Assembly (NCBI GenBank): GCA_947311845.1
Contig: CAMZMU010000027.1
Location: 76,794,825 to 76,858,824 of the forward strand
Direction: 5' to 3'
Length of the DNA: 64,000 nucleotides
Source: Poa pratensis
Taxonomy: Eukaryota > Streptophyta > Magnoliopsida > Poales > Poaceae
Positions within the stretch are counted from its first letter, which is position 1. The number at the start of each line of letters is the position of its first letter. The notes under the pieces are model-generated. The model saw only the letters and a list, made by a program, of their open reading frames with translations, was not told where the DNA came from and searched no databases. The position numbers and the translations under genes were made by a program. Of the stretch, positions 10,894-21,299 are shown piece after piece.

Positions 10894-11130
10894 AATGGTA
10901 CCGACAGGTCATTCAGGCACCTGTGGAAAGCTAAGATTCTGTTCAAAATGAAAATGTGGCTTTGGCTGATTTGGCACGATGCAATTTTCACAAAGGGCAA
11001 TATGGTGAAGAGAAGTTGGGTTGGAAACAGAAAATGCAAATTATGTGAGGTGGAGGAATCCATTCCCCAGTTTTTCTTTCAATGTGTTGCAGCAAAATAT
11101 GTGTGGAATGTGGAGAACGACGCGCCCTGA
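10885..11130 (+). pseudogene. LINE reverse transcriptase C-terminal zinc-binding (zf-RVT) fragment
   Basis: The frame encodes LWKAKILFKMKMWLWLIWHD, then KGNMVKRSWVGNRKCKLCEV and IPQFFFQCVAAKYVWNV. This is the W...W-x-A-I-x-T-x-x-N-x-x-x-R...C-x-x-C...E...H/Q-x-F-F-x-C...VW pattern of zf-RVT domains at the end of plant LINE ORF2 proteins. The usual His of the zinc site is Gln here. The domain is isolated, with no RT upstream, and the frame ends at 11,130. It probably represents a captured or 5'-truncated fragment, on the opposite strand from the LINE at 6.5-7.3 kb. Confidence 0.78.
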
Positions 11131-11414
11131 CATATGCTTGGCCGCATTCCACCTCACGAGGAATTGCCGATTACGGCCACGTGTTTCTAGTAACAATGAA
11201 TGCACCAATACCAGATAAGAGACTATTGAATATATTTAGATTACATAATAAGTCGTTACGAGTTTACAGCAAGGACGTGTTTGGTTTGTTTCAGTTCACC
11301 CGCAATCGATTTACGCCCCGTTTGACAAATCAGATGCCACCCGCCTCTCATCGGTAACAGCATACGTTAATTACTAGAGGGAAACACTCGCGCGGTTATT
11401 GCGTACGAGACATA

Positions 11415-11537
11415 CTTCCTCCGTTCCAATTTAATTGATTTGGCATCCACCAAATGTGGATGTATCTAGACATATTACATGTATAAATACATCCACATGT
11501 GGTGTATAGCAAGTCAATTAAATTGAAACGGAGGGAG
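11415..11537. mobile_element. Stowaway-like MITE, 123 bp
   Basis: It begins CTTCCTCCGTTCCAATTTAA and ends TTAAATTGAAACGGAGGGAG, with TA duplications at 11,413-11,414 and 11,538-11,539. The interior shows further inverted pairing (CATCCACCAAATGTGGATG, ATACATCCACATGTGG). This is the typical Triticeae Stowaway structure and a different subfamily from the MITE at 7.6 kb. Confidence 0.93.
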
Positions 11538-11539
11538 TA

Positions 11540-12420
11540 CAATATTGCAAATGATCTGTTAATTCTATGATTCCACCGTAATCTATTCCGTTGCCGTTTA
11601 TGTTACCCGTTTGAGTTGCACACAATCGACCCGGTACAATATGTACGAATCACTAAGAATAAGATTGGCCTTGACAATTTTAATTTGGCTGCTAGTTCCC
11701 TTATGGATACCACACACATGTTTTTAATGTTTAGCTAGATATATTTTAATTTTACGAACAACTTATTTGACAAAATAACAAGAGTGACAGAGGCGCATAC
11801 AATGGTCATATTAAATAATTAATAATGTGTGCAAAATTAGTTCCACAAAGAAGTTATGTCCGTGGGTGTGATCGCTGATGATATTTGAAAAGTATAGACC
11901 ATGCACGCCACCTGTTCAATTTATACAACAAAAGTTTCTATAAATTTGCTTACCTAACCATAAAGTACACACTTCTATTAAGTTTAAGATTTTTCCTAGG
12001 CTTTATCTTTTATTTTCTACCAATATATTTAACAATATTAAAAATAAAATAAAAACATCCACAAAATAATATATATATACACACTGCAAAATTCTTTTTG
12101 TAAAAATACATTAAAGGAGGCATATGGTACTACTTTTTTCACATTTAAGGTGATTAAGTATATTATTAGGGCACACTATATTATAATAAGTTTTGCGAAA
12201 CTCACGGGTATCTGCATTTATATAGATTGCAAATTTGTAGCCTACAACATAATAATAAATCTTGAAAAACTTTTTGTTATGTTAAGAATGATAACTAAAC
12301 AATATAAAACATATTATTTTTAATATATATGATAAAAATGGATAAATAAGTATAAATGTTTATTATAATTAAATTTTCTCTCACTAGGCCTAGGAAAAAA
12401 ACTTAGTAATGCAGGCACGT
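11540..12420. other. AT-rich intergenic stretch
   Basis: No gene is visible. 12,280-12,390 (GATAACTAA(A/G)xAATAT...AAATAAGTATAAATG) resembles the tails of blocks H1 and H2 beyond their Helitron-like ends, suggesting a third, decayed member of that family. Confidence 0.45.
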
Positions 12421-12720
12421 GCAAACCTGAACCTGTAAGATGACCTTAGGGAGGTGGGAACGATCGGTTGATGAGCTTGGCGACTAACATGGCAAGAAAG
12501 GCCCGTGATTCGTCGCACATGTCCCTTAGGTGTTGCAACAACTCTTTATCGCTCTATCCGACAAAAAATAGTGGCCCCCGCGTGCATGACGCGAACGTGT
12601 CGGACACCACATTTTACATCCTCAACCATAAAGGCAAAGTCACGGGCCAAAACCCAGACTCAGTTGGCCTTGTCCTCCTGGAGTGGGTTCCGGTAAGCCT
12701 TGCACGGTATAGCCTCAGAC

Positions 12721-12861
12721 CTACGACCACATTACTGCCCAAGAAATGTGGGCCATGATGACCGTGTTGGCCCTCCATATCCCTGAGGAGGCATCGGTGA
12801 AGACATAGCCTTCCTCGCACCGGGACTCCACTTCGTCGAAGGCGACCGCCGATGCGTCCAT
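12721..12861 (-). pseudogene. Short gene-like fragment, unknown
   Basis: A minus-strand frame of 46 codons starts at 12,861 (MDASAVAFDEVESRCEEGYV) and stops at TAG (12,721-12,723). It sits in a locally GC-rich island (12,430-12,860) within AT-rich DNA, and composition and codon pattern look like captured exon sequence. I do not recognise the product and cannot exclude chance. Confidence 0.2.
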
Positions 12862-13211
12862 CTTATATACTGAATGAAATTTCAAGGATGTTTTCACATC
12901 TTTCTCATTATTTTCACAGAGCTTCAGCTACCTAACAACAAGAGCCCAATAACCTACCGGTCAGGCTAGACTCGAGCTCCAGTTTTCTACTCGAGGCCTC
13001 GTACGGAAGTCCAAAATAATCCGAAATATATTAAATCTACTATTTATTGAAAATATACTTGATATGTACAAAAATAAATTTGAAGGAGGGGATAACTTGG
13101 CTAGGTGCAGAACCTCCAAACCTATATGCCCCCTGGGCGCCTCTAACCTCAGCGCCGCCCGAAGAGTTTTCGCTCGCGACGCTACTGGGCCGGCCCATTA
13201 ACACTCTTCAA

Positions 13212-13280
13212 CAGTTAAACGGGATTCGAACACAGCACCTCACGTGCGTGCAAGGTTAGAGTAACCAGTGAGCCACGCTG
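13212..13280 (-). repeat. tRNA-derived (SINE-type) sequence
   Basis: On the minus strand, TGGCTCACTGGTTAC (13,275-13,261) resembles a Pol III A box, and GTTCGAATCCC (13,231-13,221) is a near-perfect B box, spaced as in a tRNA. The acceptor stem does not pair and there is no clean cloverleaf, so this is more likely the head of a tRNA-derived SINE or similar repeat than a functional tRNA gene. Confidence 0.45.
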
Positions 13281-13494
13281 ATCTTTAGTTCATATATCAT
13301 TATACGTCCTCTTATTTGTTTCCAGTTTCCGAAATTTCCTGTTTCTTCATTTTTGTCCATTTTATTCTTTCTTTTTCATGTTTCCTTTTTCTGTTTTCTT
13401 TTTCTTTTTTGTTCTTTTCCTGATACGTTTTATGTTATCTTTTTTTTCTTTTTACTGTTTCACTTTTTCCATTTTATGTTTTAATTTTCGCTGA

Positions 13495-14040
13495 TTTTGA
13501 AAATGGTTCATATTTTCGAAAACATGTTTACTTTTTGAAAATGGTTCCAAACCAAAAAAATGGTTATCTTTTTTAAAGATGACCCGTTCCGAACCGAAAA
13601 AGTAGTTCCTTTTTTAAAATGGTTCCAATTTTTGAAAATAGTTCTGGACCGAAAAATGGTTCCTTTTTGAAAATGGTTCCGATTTGTAAAAATGGTTCCG
13701 ATTTTTCGAAAATGATTATTTTTTAAAAATAGTTTCAAACTGAAAATGGTTCCAGACTGAAAAAATAGTCCCCTTTTTAAAAAATGGTTTCGAACAGAAA
13801 AATGGTTCTAATTTTTGAAAATAGTTCTTTTTAAAAATGGTTTCATTTTGAAAATGGTTTTGAAAGTGGTTCCAATTTGTAAAAATGGTTCCGATTTTCG
13901 AAAATGATTTCTTTTTTAAAATTGTTCCGAACTAAAAAATGGTTCCGAACCGAAAAATAGTTCCTTTTGAAAATGGTTCCAATTTTTTTAAAAATCCAAA
14001 TTTAGAAATTGTTCCAAATTTGAAAAAATCATTTACAAAG
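13495..14040. repeat. Degenerate array of AAAATGGTTCC motifs
   Basis: The motif AAAATGGTTCC(G/A)A and variants (AAAATAGTTCC, GAAAATGGTT) recur more than fifteen times at irregular ~20-30 bp spacing. Translated frames on the minus strand read as repeated Phe-Lys-Lys-Gly-Thr-Ile-Phe-like strings, purely a by-product of the repeat. Related TTCATGAATTTGAAAA motifs occur at 8,440-8,800 and 18,690-18,970. Confidence 0.8.
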
Positions 14041-14258
14041 ATGATTTCAAATTTAAGATGAAACCATTTCAATATTCTGAAATATTTTTTCTTACAAACC
14101 AAACGCTTGAAATAAAAAAAATTTAGGGGGAAACGCTTGAAATAAATAAAAAGAAAATTCACGCTCCACCTAATACTTTGGGCTGCGGCCCATTTAGCAA
14201 GTTCTGTAGGCGGCGCGGAATTGAGCGGCGCCAACGGGCGCCAACTGCTTTCTTACCG

Positions 14259-14370
14259 GTAAAACTATTTTCATGGGCCGGGACACAAGAATATTCTGTA
14301 TGACAAATAATGTCTTTCACGGGCCTGATAGGTCCACAACAGTCGAACCTGTATGGAGCACAACCCTTCT
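14259..14370. repeat. Local duplicated block P4 (continuation of P2)
   Basis: CTTTCTTACCGGTAAAACTATTTTCATGGGCCGGG and CGGGCCTGATAGGTC (shortened here to key motifs) match P1 at 8,024-8,110 and P3 at 16,665-16,745. Because P2 stops at the same CTTTCTTAC motif, 10,890-14,258 looks like an insertion splitting one ancestral block. Confidence 0.55.
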
Positions 14371-14841
14371 CGTGCAAATGTAAGTACTCCACACAAAAAA
14401 TACACTAGCTCGACCTCGATGAACGTTTGTCGTGACAACGTGCCGGGCATTTGAGTGTTTGGGGCTCCAAACTCCATCTTCCTACAACGCACTTCATCAT
14501 CATCCTCCATTTTTTTCAGCATGGAGTATAAAAACATGGTTGCTTCCTTTTTTTTTGGTCTTGTCTTTTAGCGGGCGGCACAGCATTGAGCATTTGAGCT
14601 AGCCCTAGCTTCCCTTTTGGGCCTTCGACAATGGTACTCCAACTCATGTTGCAAAATGCCGCACCTCCAGGACCAGGAAATGCTCTAGTGCTTAAATCGA
14701 TCTAAATTCAACTTAGATCATTGTACAATGATCATTGATTATTTGTGCACTCCAAACCGCGTAGGCCACACTGTCGTCTATTCTCTGCGGTGGCCGGCAT
14801 TGAGACTGGTGTGGGTCAGCGGCGGATCTAGCATTTTACTA

Positions 14842-14990
14842 AGGGCCTGCTTGGTTGACTGGATTTTAACCAAACAACTCCATATTATTTCACGGACCAG
14901 TGGAGGTACGCTTGAAAATCCGGCGCGAGCAGTGCAAATGGCAAGGAATTTATATGGACCGTAATTTTACAAGACATTCCAATCGAGGCC
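14842..14990. mobile_element. Tourist-like (PIF/Harbinger) MITE, 149 bp
   Basis: It starts GGGCCTGCTTGGTTGACTGG and ends CATTCCAATCGAGGCC, giving imperfect inverted termini (GGCCT...TTGG). It is flanked by TAA at 14,839-14,841 and TAA at 14,991-14,993. A 3-bp TAA/TTA target duplication and a GGCCTxxTTGG terminus are typical of Tourist MITEs. Confidence 0.6.
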
Positions 14991-16339
14991 TAAAGGGTTC
15001 GCCACACTAAATTTTTGACATGACTATAAGACAAACCGCTACATTGTCCCCTTAGTTTTTTTTGATTCTCTCCTAGGTAAATTGCAGCCTTATGATGCGT
15101 TCCATGTATGAGATTTTCTATTTCAACGCTATAATGTTATTGTGAAATAGTATTTCTAGCATGTAGTTGGATCACGAGAGCCCCATGACCTAAGAAAACT
15201 TACTTATCCCATTTGGCATAAAAGTATTAAAAATGATAAATAGGGTAAGCTAACACATAACTTCTACTGCCTATTTTAGATCATGAACCCGATCCACAAA
15301 AATGCTGATGTGGCAGCTAATTAACAAAGATAGATGATTAGATTAACAAAATAGTCATAGCACATATAACTTGTAAGTTAAATAGCAAACAGATTTTATA
15401 CAGATATTTGCACAAAACAATAAATAGACTGAGGCTCTCTTTGGTTGGGGTTAATTTTGGCTTTTGGTTGTTGACTGTTGACTTATAAGGCACACAAACA
15501 CCTAATAGCTGTTTTTTAATTTTGGCATTTAGCTTATACCAACATGCAACAAAGTATATTCAACAGCTAAATCCACAATTAGGCTCAAGCAAATAGGGCG
15601 CGACTGAATATCTGACGTCCAATCTGCTTTCAATCTTACAACTAGGTGCTAGTTCCATAGGAAGTTAGGATCATACGTTGATCTCTAACACTGCCCGCAA
15701 CCAAATGCGAGTTTCAAGGCCCATTCATAGGTATACCGGAATCCTAGTTATTTCTAATTTTGGATGGTTTGATGAAAGTAAAATATAACTTTTACAATTT
15801 GGAACATTCACTATTGAAGACGGCTCACAAATAACATTTTCCTTGAGGATGCACAATTGCAAGTACCTTGAATTGTTTAGTACTAACATATCGATTATAT
15901 TAATCAATAAAGATGATTAGAAAGCACATATACAGATAAGGGAAAGTTGTCTACATAATTACAAAAGGCACTCTAAGAAAATTTAGGAATACATTCTCTG
16001 TTGAACTTTTAGAACTTGGTGTTATCTTCATGACAAGCTCAAATATATCGAAAACGGGTTTCGTTCTATATTACCACATTTTTGGGGTTTTGGGTTTTAC
16101 CGGTTGTTCATTCATAATGAGGTCAAACCTATCCCATTTTGGTTTTATCCTCTTTTGGTTAAATTGGATTTGTTGTTTTAATCTTTGAGCAGTTAGACCT
16201 TTTGTTAATTTCAAACAAACCGTAATTCATAATAAAGGAATTCAAATGCAAAAAGACGTCTCTTTTTTTGATAAAGCTCAAGCGTCGGACGGTCCGAAGG
16301 GCAAAGCAACAAGATAAGTGGTAATCATTTTGTTCAGTA
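14991..16339. other. Intergenic stretch without recognisable features
   Basis: Moderately AT-rich. A GAGGCTCTCTTTGGTTGGGG motif at 15,432 resembles a MITE terminus, but I found no inverted partner. Short frames such as 15,725-15,907 (minus) are not protein-like. Confidence 0.5.
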
Positions 16340-16770
16340 TTGGTAGTGCAAGATTGTAGTACAGGAGTATTGGATTGGATCACTTTTGCATCACTACCTA
16401 GCCTTTACATTTTTTTAATAAAAAAAACTAGCCTTTACGTAGCTGCCTTCCCTAGTGCGGTGGTAATCTTGCTTGATTAACTGAACATTTTGTTGACAAA
16501 GTGCACACATGACACGCAAAGTTCCTGAAATCTTGCCTCATCAAAGTTCCTGATATTGCGAGACACAAAGTTCCGTAGTCACGGCTGGCATAGAGGTCCG
16601 TTTTTCTTATGTGGAGGTCTTTTTCTTAAAGAAGCGTGTAACTGGGACAAATGGAGAAACACTTTCTTACCGAAGAAGCAGTATTTTCATGGGTCGGGCC
16701 AAAAGAAAGTCTGACGAGTAATAGTCTTATACGGCCTGATAAATCGGCAGAACACTCCGAGGGCCACACA
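16340..16770. repeat. Local duplicated block P3
   Basis: Aligns with P2 (10,605-10,893) and with the right half of P1 (7,797-8,130). Copies A and B differ at 16,743: A reads TACGGCCTG and B reads TACGGGCCTG, and the GGGCC form agrees with block P4. The extra base in B is therefore likely ancestral and A has lost it. Confidence 0.7.
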
Positions 16771-16864
16771 AAATTCACGAGTTTAGAATTTTGATTCGTA
16801 GAATAGGAAAAGTGTAACAATAGGAATTTTATAGGGTAGGCATGACATGTCTAATTAAATAAAA

Positions 16865-16890
16865 CTAGTTGGGTGACCCACGCAATTGCG
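16865..16890 (-). other. Helitron-type 3' terminus on the minus strand
   Basis: Read on the minus strand, CCGCGCAATTGCGTGGGTCA is followed by CCCAACTAG and then T. The 10-bp perfect palindrome CGCAATTGCG (16,881-16,890) forms the hairpin 12 nt from the terminal CTAG (16,868-16,865), and the next base is T as required for Helitron insertion. The element body would extend rightward from 16,865. I could not identify its 5' TC end, possibly before 18,520. Confidence 0.6.
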
Positions 16891-17939
16891 CGGCTAGCAC
16901 CAAGATTTTGAATCTACATATTCCTCTTATCATTTCTCGTGTTTACAGGAGAGCTCAGTTCCAATTAGCGTGTTTATTACTTTTTTGAATGGGTCCGGAA
17001 GATCTACAAAGGACCTACCTAAGGAGCAAGCAGAAAAAAGAGAAACAGGTAATCCTCCCAATAGATTTGACGGGATTGCTATAGTCATAGATCCACTACC
17101 CATTATACCATAGGATCTCACGGCCTTAAAAATAAACATATGGAATATAAGCACATGAGTTGAGGCTGCAAACGTATCAATAATTTCATAATCATTAAGC
17201 AATGTGAGTGCATTGAAATTTTGTATGCACATACCGATGAGAAATATGATTGTTAGAAAATATTGTTGCTTAAAATAACAAAACATGTAAAATATGATGT
17301 AAGATCTGTTCAGTTAAACCTACGAATTCTACGGAATGAAAACGCTTACACAAATATTAACCCCTGGGATATAACAATATAGGAAAAACATAGAAATAAA
17401 TAATATTGTTTGCTTCTATTTAGAAATCCCCATCCGCAAGGATAAATATTCATCCATCGCAACAACAACAAAAACAGGAGAAAATTCCATGTTCTTTCAG
17501 AACCTTCCAACAAACATAACAGAGTATTGTGATTGTGATCGTGTACCAGTTTCAAATGGTACTTATTGCTTAGTTTTACTCGGTCTCCACCCATAATCAT
17601 ATCTATGTCTTCAGCTTCAGCTAGCTACCTGCCACCCAAAATGTCTCTAATGATATAAGATATTACCTCCGTCACTTCTCCTACATGAGTTAGAGAAATG
17701 CAACAAAGGTCATAAAATTGTTCAAGTTTTCGGATAGGTTAGTGTAAAAAAATCAAAATTACATGTTTATGCCTCAGAAGTCATACCTTGTTCATCGTAG
17801 TAAGTTGCACGCCGGCAGGTCGACATGCATCCAAATAGGGACAATAGAATAATTATTATTTTTGCATAAACACCATTGGTCGGCCTTTTCTTTTCACTTA
17901 CGATCCCTCTATTCTTTTTCCCGCGTGATTCCGTGTTCT
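16891..17939. other. Possible body of the minus-strand Helitron; no gene recognised
   Basis: A minus-strand frame (17,286-16,930, 118 residues, hydrophobic N-terminus) starts within this stretch, but I recognise no family and its composition could be chance. No Rep or helicase motif is visible. Confidence 0.35.
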
Positions 17940-18131
17940 TGCAATCGATGTTGACGATGCTCTTCTCGTGTGCATGTCTCTCTTGGTATCAGATATGCCT
18001 ACGGAACGCCGGCCGCCTGGCCGGAGAAAATCGCCCCGCGCCGCCGCGTGACTCCAGCCGTATCCTTCCGATCGATGTTCAATGCTGTTGTCGTATGCGT
18101 GTCTCTCGGTGTCAGATATGCATACGGCATG
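17940..18131. repeat. Diverged ~65-bp direct repeat pair
   Basis: 17,944-18,008 (ATCGATGTTGACGATGCTxTT, GTGTCTCTC-like, TCAGATATGCCTACGG) recurs at 18,072-18,131 (ATCGATGTTCAATGCTGTTG, GTGTCTCTCGGTGTCAGATA). The period is about 127 bp, with GC-rich spacer between. Function unknown. Confidence 0.6.
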
Positions 18132-18519
18132 ATAAATCTGTTCGGTTTTGATGTATCACGTGTGCATGCAAAGCTCTTTATTCTTCTCATGATCGATCTT
18201 GTGTGCGCACCGACGTTATGGGACTTTTAGAACTTCCAAATCTGCGTCGTTCAATTTTAGCTGGTTAATCTGAGCCGTTAATTGTCTTGTGTTTTAATTA
18301 TATAATAGATGGAAGAGAAAGTTTTTTGATTATGGTGAAGAAATTTTTATATGATGTTAGACCTCATGTTATTTTATTATGAAGTTTGTATTACAAAATT
18401 TCTATAGGTATTTTTCCTATGAAAAACAATCATATGAATCAAACGGCTTCAAACAAAAAAAATTCTCATATGATTCCAATCATATACAAATCCTTTTGCA
18501 ATTTTATGAATCAAACGAG

Positions 18520-19985
18520 CGCTTATTGGGCCGTCCTATTTAGCTCATAGTGTCAGTTATCGAGCGTATTTGTACCCTCTTCTACTTCCGATCATACTTG
18601 GTTGGCTGGCCCTTCACTCTTAATTTATTTATCAACTTCCGCTACTGGTTCAAGGAAAAACCCTCTGGTTTTTTTTTGTTAATTTCCAAAAGTTTGGTGA
18701 AATCAAAAATATGTTTTCCATGTTTTAAAAAATTCTCAGAAATATAAAAATGTGAGTTTAAAAATGGTTCATGAATTTGACAAAAATCATGAATAAAATC
18801 TCCCAAAGAAAGAATGTTCATGAATTTTAAAATGTTTATGAATTTGAAATGGTTCGTGAATTTGAAAATGGTTCGTGAAAAACTTTTAAAAATCTGAACA
18901 TTTTTCTAATATGAATATTTTTCAATTCCGTTTTTAATTTGAATGTTTCTCATATTTTACATTTTCAACTCTGAACGTTATTCAAATATAAAAACAAAGA
19001 AAAAAAAAGAAAAAAACTAGAAGGGTCCTGAACGTTCCCAAAGCCGCTGAGGAAAATTTACACGGGCCGGTCCACTTTTTTATAAAGAAAAAAATCCTGA
19101 TGCTGCAGACGGTATGCGTCGGATTGCTAACCTAAGAATTACAAGAACAAGATACACATGGAAAAAAAAGAGCAGTGCAATAGGACATGTGTGGAATATA
19201 CACACATGCCAAGATAATAATAAAAATACATGGATTTCTATACAAATTAGAGCATTGCACTTGCATCATATATGTGTTATTTTAATAATTTTTAAATACA
19301 TGTATGTGTTTAGACTTAGAGGGTGGGACTTTACAATATTTTAAGAGTATACACAACAAATATTATGCTAAACGGTTAAGCAGACGTATGTGGAAGCTTC
19401 TCAAGGATTGATGTTGAAAACACAACTACATAAACGAAAAATGCATGGCTTTAAGGGAGCGTGTTATAGTCCCCAAGGAGCATACCCTATTATAGAATGA
19501 AGAGAAATTTTCAAAATACTTAATAGTTATTTTCTTCACAACATGCATGTGCTTATAATGTTTCATGGAAAAAATACACATTTCATATTCTAAGCAGAAA
19601 AAATATGGTGTCAGCCAAAGCATTTTAAAGCAATAGTTGTGTTTCCACATGTCACATAACTTATTCTTCGGAAGAAATACATGTATACAAGTTTTCAGAT
19701 TTGTAACTAAATGTATACGGGCCCAAAATATGGAGTAAAATATTGTTACTAAATAATTAAGCTTCACATGGGCAAAAAAAATCTTCATTTTTAGTTATAA
19801 ATTGTTGCACGATTTTTACATGTAACTAACAATAATAAAGAAAGATAAAAATCTAGCCGCGTATTTACGCGTGTCACATGCTAGTTATTGTATGATTAAC
19901 GATGATAACTAAGTAATATGAATCTTATATTTATAAATGACCACAATATGATAAAAAATAAATATAAATGTTTAGTATAATAACA
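18520..19985 (+). mobile_element. Helitron-like non-coding block H2
   Basis: Second copy of block H1 (8,195-9,840), about 180 bp shorter through scattered deletions. The same landmarks occur in the same order, including the TTCATGAATTTG-rich section (18,690-18,970) and a Helitron-type 3' signature at 19,858-19,884. As in H1, similarity continues ~100 bp past that signature. Confidence 0.5.
19858..19884 (+). other. Helitron-type 3' terminus
   Basis: CGCGTATTTACGCG is a perfect 6-bp stem with a 2-nt loop, followed after nine bases by CTAG (19,881-19,884) and then T. This fits the canonical Helitron 3' structure better than the H1 copy. Confidence 0.62.
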
Positions 19986-20473
19986 TTACCAGAGCCGCCC
20001 TGGAGGAGCCGTTCATCGGCGGTGACCTACAGGACGGCGGAGAAGGCGAGGAAGGAAGCCATCTCGGTTTGTAGTGGTGGTTTTTCGTGCGTCGGAGGGT
20101 GGTGACTACTAAAGGAAGAAGAAGGCGAGTGCAGCGAGAAGATTTGGTGGGGAGCCAGTGTGCGAGGTGCTTGTTTTGTAGTGTGAGTGCCGGGTTCCGA
20201 GTGCTGCTGGAGCCGCCCGCTAGCGGGCGAGAAGGGACGTGGGCGGACGCCCGTTTTCGCGGGCGCGGGGTTACATGGTAGGTTTCGGGTGCGCGGGGGT
20301 GGGCGAGCGGGTTTCAGGGCGGGTTTCGGTCCCCTCCGTTGGGTTCCTCCATTTCCTTGCTTCCGAAGGCAGCAATGAAAAGTTTACCTTGGTGTGCGCT
20401 GCAATACAGCCGTGGTTAGAAATCAAACGAAGCCACCTAGCAGACAAGCTGCTGCTGCTACAAGGTTTTTTTT
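19986..20473. other. GC-rich gene-like debris, unassigned
   Basis: An abrupt change to GC-rich sequence occurs at about 19,990 (GCCGCCCTGGAGGAGCCG). Several overlapping frames exist in all readings and none has a recognisable domain. It could be a captured gene or a 5'-UTR-like region. Confidence 0.35.
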
Positions 20474-20965
20474 TTACCACCGTGCTCTTGATTCCTGCCT
20501 CCTCTTCTTTTGCAACTGATTTTGTCTTCCCATCTTTATCGCTGGGCGTCCCATTCCAATGCTGCCTCTCTCTCTCTCTGGCAATGCAGCTCTGATGAAA
20601 CTATATTTACCGCCCCAAAGCCCCCAACAATTGCATATCAAAGTGCCACAGCAATATCCTTTACTTGCACACATCTTAGCTTTAAAACCACTCACATCCA
20701 TCTCCATTGTATCAATTTCATCTAAGAAATTCATTATCAGCTTAATAAATGACAACATCTCCACCGCGTGTCCAACAGAACGTCCGCCAAATGTGTGGCG
20801 CACACGTTGCCGCCCAACTTGGACCGGCTCGCTCCACCAGTCGTTCTCAATAGTGTTTTTTCCAAAAATCTTTAGAATCTTGAATTCGGACGAAATCATG
20901 TTATTCCACTGAACTCGAAGGAGATTTATAAACTTAAACAAAAGAATATGCACCGGAAGTGTCAT
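20474..20965 (-). CDS. Hypothetical ORF, 163 residues
   Basis: The minus-strand frame starts MTLPVHILLFKFINLLRVQW, has a central charged part (DWWSEPVQVGRQRVRHTFGG, FLDEIDTMEMDVSGFKAKMC) and a Cys-containing stretch (ASKGYCCGTLICNCWGLWGG), and ends in a basic tail. It has normal amino-acid diversity and is unchanged in length in copy B (62,273-62,764). A 118-codon frame lies on the other strand, so openness alone is weak evidence. I recognise no family; it may be part of a captured gene or transposon. Confidence 0.3.
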   Translation of the reverse strand: MTLPVHILLFKFINLLRVQWNNMISSEFKILKIFGKNTIENDWWSEPVQVGRQRVRHTFGGRSVGHAVEMLSFIKLIMNFLDEIDTMEMDVSGFKAKMCASKGYCCGTLICNCWGLWGGKYSFIRAALPERERGSIGMGRPAIKMGRQNQLQKKRRQESRARW

Positions 20966-21299
20966 ATGCTATTGACGATGGCGGCTGAGACTTATTGTTT
21001 CTCCGGCATCGGCTGCGGCCTTGAGGAACTTATCTGAGTCATCGCCCTTGTCGAATGTGTTGGGGTTTGATCTAGCGACGGCGAAGGGAGGCCTTCATGA
21101 CGGTCTGCAATCCCTCTAATTCCAGATCTCGCGAGTCGTTGTCGATGTACTGCGCCCCTCATCCGATGCATTGACCTGAGCCTAATCGTGGATGATCACG
21201 CCTCCTGTCGGTCGCGACAGCGCTGACCATCCTACCTCCGTCTTGATCTTCACGAGAGGTGGCGACGGCGGCCTACGCGAAGAGTCGACCTCCTGCTGG
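20966..21299. other. GC-rich unassigned stretch before the solo LTR
   Basis: Contains GACGATGGCGGCTGAGAC, TCTAGCGACGGCG and similar exon-like sequence, but no frame stays open. It is probably degraded coding or leader DNA. Confidence 0.3.

Noticed and set aside
13212..13280. Functional tRNA gene
   Set aside because: A- and B-box-like motifs are present, but the acceptor and anticodon stems do not form a proper cloverleaf.
13508..14234. Minus-strand frames with repeated Phe-Lys-Gly-Thr-Ile-Phe strings
   Set aside because: They are translations of the degenerate AAAATGGTTCC repeat, not proteins.
15432..15600. hAT- or Harbinger-type MITE starting GAGGCTCTCTTTGGTTGG
   Set aside because: No inverted partner or target duplication could be found at the other end.
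17876..18230. A two-domain duplicated small protein
   Set aside because: The two frames contain the 65-bp direct repeats but are offset in frame, change between copies A and B, and have no protein-like features.
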